A stretch of DNA of 8,372 bases from Bacteriovoracaceae bacterium. GTDB lineage: Bacteria; Bdellovibrionota; UBA1018. Position numbers and translations under genes: made by a program. The stretch lies in contig CANMSW010000089.1 of assembly GCA_947500275.1 (NCBI GenBank), positions 1 to 8,372 of the forward strand, given 5' to 3'. The notes beneath the pieces were generated by a model. It made no database searches and had not been told where the DNA came from. It saw nothing but the letters and a program-made list of their open reading frames with translations. This document shows positions 6,609-8,372 of the stretch, piece by piece (the stretch's first letter is position 1; every line of letters starts with the position of its first letter).

Positions 6609-7088
6609 TCAATTCACGTTCATCCGAAAATTACGCTGCAAGTCTTCGGTCCCTTCGTGGGCGCTCTCGATGATTTGAGGCGTGACGAAAATCACGAACT
6701 GCGATTTCTTTTTCGCGTATTGCTTCGAGCGGTTCAAACTAAACAGAGGTTCGGTCCCCTCAGCAAAACTGCCAGGCGACGGATCATCTTTGTTGAACTG
6801 GGTCACCACTTCGCCCGAGTTGACGCCAACGACCGCTGCACTCTCGCCATTCTTCACGAAGATTTTCGTCTTCACTCGGTGACTCGAGGTAATCGGTGGC
6901 TGACCGGCTGCGGGAGCGCGACCCACCAAGCTTTTCTGGTTTAAGTCCAAGTCCATCGTAACATCTTCGGTCTGCCCGACTACGGCGGGAGTCACCGAAA
7001 ACGCGAGTCCCACATCCTCGCCCGACGCAGAAACCTGTCCGTTCTGGGCCGAGAAAATTGTGATCGGGAACCTTGTGTTTTCAGCCAT
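6609..7088 (-). CDS. cpaC: CpaC/RcpA secretin, C-terminal part after the amber codon
   Basis: This is the C-terminal 159 residues of the secretin as counted from its first ATG. The reading frame is open without a stop from 7304, just after the amber codon, so 72 further sense codons (7304-7089) belong to it. These include NKIFGFTWRPGF and GYARVIKSGTLIVRNGQPAD, regular secretin sequence. The part listed here carries the family hallmarks of the outer-membrane beta-barrel: DVGLAFSVTPAV, HRVKTKIFVKNGESAAVVG, and the near-terminal SQFVIFVTPQIIESA. It ends in TGA 34 bases before cpaEF. No Shine-Dalgarno precedes 7088, so independent initiation looks unlikely. Without readthrough or correction of the amber codon this part would not be made, or would lack a signal peptide. 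It shows no other decay: no frameshift or further stop. Confidence 0.8.
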   Translation of the reverse strand: MAENTRFPITIFSAQNGQVSASGEDVGLAFSVTPAVVGQTEDVTMDLDLNQKSLVGRAPAAGQPPITSSHRVKTKIFVKNGESAAVVGVNSGEVVTQFNKDDPSPGSFAEGTEPLFSLNRSKQYAKKKSQFVIFVTPQIIESAHEGTEDLQRNFRMNVN

Positions 7089-7304
7089 ATCAGCCGGTTG
7101 GCCATTCCGAACAATGAGCGTTCCCGACTTGATGACCCGTGCGTACCCAGCATTTTGAGCACTCTGAAGTTTCGGGAAAAGATTCGAAAGCGTCGCACTG
7201 AAGGACGCGGCCTGCGCGGCCTGGTCTCCGGCGGCGTCCTGACCAATCGAGATCTGCGGCGCAGATGTGAAGCCCGGACGCCAAGTGAAACCGAAAATCT
7301 TGTT

Positions 7305-7307
7305 CTA
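7305..7307 (-). other. In-frame amber (TAG) codon inside the secretin gene
   Basis: The codons read ...GAA CTG ACG AAA GAC TAG AAC AAG ATT TTC... in one frame. The secretin frame runs from the ATG at 8264 to the TGA at 6609 (551 codons plus stop) with this TAG at codon 320 as the only interruption. By position it falls in the stretch ELTKD-x-NKIFGF, where related secretins carry a hydrophobic or aromatic residue. A single change from TAT/TAC (Tyr) or TTG (Leu) would create it. TAG is used as the ordinary terminal stop by galE and tadB in this window, so general reassignment of TAG is unlikely. It could be a nonsense mutation, a sequencing error or a leaky stop. Confidence 0.85.
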
Positions 7308-8264
7308 GTCTTTCGTCAGTTCCACAAAATGAACCGTTACCCGGATCAATTTATCTTTTTGCGCGTTCTGCTCTTGCTTAGGGGCCACCACTTTAATGAG
7401 GGCCTGAATGATTCCGCGTGGCTGCGACAGCTCGCGAGCCCCGGCCTTATCGACGAGGGGATTAGCGAGGTTAACATCCGGCACGTAGAGTTTCGCAACA
7501 TCAATGGCGAGTGTTTTCTCGGCCTCTGATTCCACCGTGCCATCGAGAATGAGCATTCCGTTGAGGGTCCGGATGCTTACCTTTTGCGGGAAATTGGGAT
7601 CCGCTGAAATCCGATTCTTGACATATTCCAGACTCAAATTCGAGATCTTGGCGAGATTGATCACGAGGTCGACGTAATTTTTGTCCGTAACCACATTCAC
7701 GAGTCGAGCGTAGTCACCGAGAACGAGGAGCTCGCCGTCCATCACGATTTTTTGACCTACGATCTTAATTTCGAGACCTTCGATGTCGCGCAATAATTCG
7801 CGCAGTTCTGCTGCACGAACCTCAAGATTCGAGGGCGCAACATTCACGCGAAAAATGATTTGCACTTCACCCTTTTGGTCGCGGATCACGACCGTGGTTT
7901 CCCCCGCCTTCAGGCCGCGGAAAACGACCTGTCTGAGAGTAGCGTTTTTGTCGGCGGTATTGACGCGGACTACTTTTACAATTTGATCGTTGGCCACGCT
8001 TGCAAACGTAGCCTCCGGTAGGGCGCCGATATCGACGTCGAGATCGACGACCTTATCCTCGCCGGCGGTTAGATTGAGATCGCGGCGATCCGCATTCTTC
8101 TCGCTTTCATCGCGCGTTAGGCCCTTCTTTTTCGCTGGTGCACCGGTCACAGGCGGCGAGCCTCCGGCACTCGTCTGCTGAGCCTGTGCGGTAGAGGAAG
8201 CGAAAAAGTGGCCCAGCATGAGCACAGAGAGAGCGATGCTACTGAGGCGTTTAACAGGCCGCAT
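7305..8264 (-). CDS. cpaC: CpaC/RcpA secretin, N-terminal periplasmic part ending at an amber codon
   Basis: This is the N-terminal 319 residues of the outer-membrane secretin through which the Tad pilus exits. The Sec signal peptide has likely cleavage after AQA (residue 28). Residues about 63-145 are the CpaC-type N-terminal domain (VVDLDVDIGALPEATFASV, then the beta-rich GETTVVIRD...EVQIIFRVNV). Two BON-like segments follow: about 146-200 (LRDIEGLEIKIVGQKIVMDG) and about 212-262 (KVSIRTLNGMLILDGTV, then a helix). Near 307-316 the secretin core starts (IRVTVHFVEL). The frame stops at TAG 7305-7307, but the same frame continues as secretin to 6609. Whole, the protein would be 551 residues, a usual CpaC size. 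The start is supported by AAAGAGGTG just before the ATG and by the signal peptide. The ATG is 3 bases after the stop of the upstream gene, implying translational coupling. If translation does end here, the product would be a soluble periplasmic protein without the pore. Confidence 0.85.
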   Translation of the reverse strand: MRPVKRLSSIALSVLMLGHFFASSTAQAQQTSAGGSPPVTGAPAKKKGLTRDESEKNADRRDLNLTAGEDKVVDLDVDIGALPEATFASVANDQIVKVVRVNTADKNATLRQVVFRGLKAGETTVVIRDQKGEVQIIFRVNVAPSNLEVRAAELRELLRDIEGLEIKIVGQKIVMDGELLVLGDYARLVNVVTDKNYVDLVINLAKISNLSLEYVKNRISADPNFPQKVSIRTLNGMLILDGTVESEAEKTLAIDVAKLYVPDVNLANPLVDKAGARELSQPRGIIQALIKVVAPKQEQNAQKDKLIRVTVHFVELTKD

Positions 8265-8267
8265 GCG

Positions 8268-8372
8268 TCACCTCTTTCCGCCCGGAGGGGCACCTGCGGG
8301 AGTGCGCTGCTGCAGGAGGCCAGCGTCAGCACCGAGGAGGTCTTTATAAGTGAAGGACGTCGATTGAGCGCC
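8268..8372 (-). CDS. C-terminal end of an upstream gene, probably cpaB/rcpC
   Basis: From the window edge an open frame in the coding direction gives 34 residues ending AGAPPGGKR and a TGA at 8270-8268. It is only the tail of a gene whose body lies outside the window. The tail is Ala/Gly/Pro-rich and has no recognisable domain. Its stop is 3 bases before the cpaC ATG, and the cpaC ribosome binding site lies within its last codons, so the two are coupled. In Tad operons the gene directly before cpaC/rcpA is normally cpaB/rcpC, an SAF-domain periplasmic protein. The identification rests on this position alone. Confidence 0.5.
   Translation of the reverse strand, partial: GAQSTSFTYKDLLGADAGLLQQRTPAGAPPGGKR

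Noticed and set aside
7089..7304. A frameshift as the cause of the split secretin
   Set aside because: The codons on both sides of the TAG are in the same frame and the 72 codons before the downstream ATG translate to regular secretin sequence, so no insertion or deletion is needed.
7305..7307. TAG as a reassigned or pyrrolysine codon
   Set aside because: galE and tadB both end in TAG at the expected protein length, and a secretin is not a known pyrrolysine protein. No pyl genes are in view. Local readthrough stays possible, but a general code change is not supported.
1..8372. CRISPR array, insertion sequence, tRNA or phage signals
   Set aside because: No regularly spaced repeats, transposase-like frames, terminal inverted repeats or tRNA cloverleaf sequences were seen on either strand.

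Overview
The window reads almost entirely from the minus strand and looks like part of a type IVb (Tad/Flp) pilus assembly operon, followed downstream by a separate galE gene. The organism is probably a Gram-negative with a secretin-bearing outer membrane. The gene style (BON-type CpaC secretin, secreted YD-repeat protein, roughly balanced base composition, G-rich ribosome binding sites) suggests a Bdellovibrio-like or related former-deltaproteobacterial lineage. That placement is inference from style and has not been tested by any search.

In order of transcription (right to left): the last 34 codons of a gene in the CpaB/RcpC position (8372-8268); a CpaC/RcpA-type secretin (8264-6609) broken by one in-frame amber codon at 7305-7307; a 729-residue protein joining a CpaE/MinD-like ATPase to a complete CpaF/TadA secretion ATPase (6574-4385); TadB, the inner-membrane platform protein (4366-3482); a secreted 566-residue YD/RHS-repeat protein (3423-1723) where tadC would be expected; a 134-base gap holding two stem-loops; and a 67-residue secreted proline-rich peptide (1588-1385). 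A good intrinsic terminator at 1358-1323 closes the unit. galE (1226-192) follows with its own promoter, placed so close to the ATG that its mRNA is probably leaderless. Positions 191-1 hold no gene, only weak hairpins.

Working model: CpaC would be the outer-membrane pore, the CpaEF fusion would supply both localisation and assembly ATPase activities, and TadB would be the membrane platform. The YD-repeat protein and the small peptide would be secreted accessory or surface proteins expressed with the machine. Pilin, prepilin peptidase, TadC and the pseudopilins are not in the window.

The points most worth a second look are the single amber codon in an otherwise intact secretin, the CpaE-CpaF fusion, and the YD-repeat protein plus small peptide sitting where tadC normally lies.
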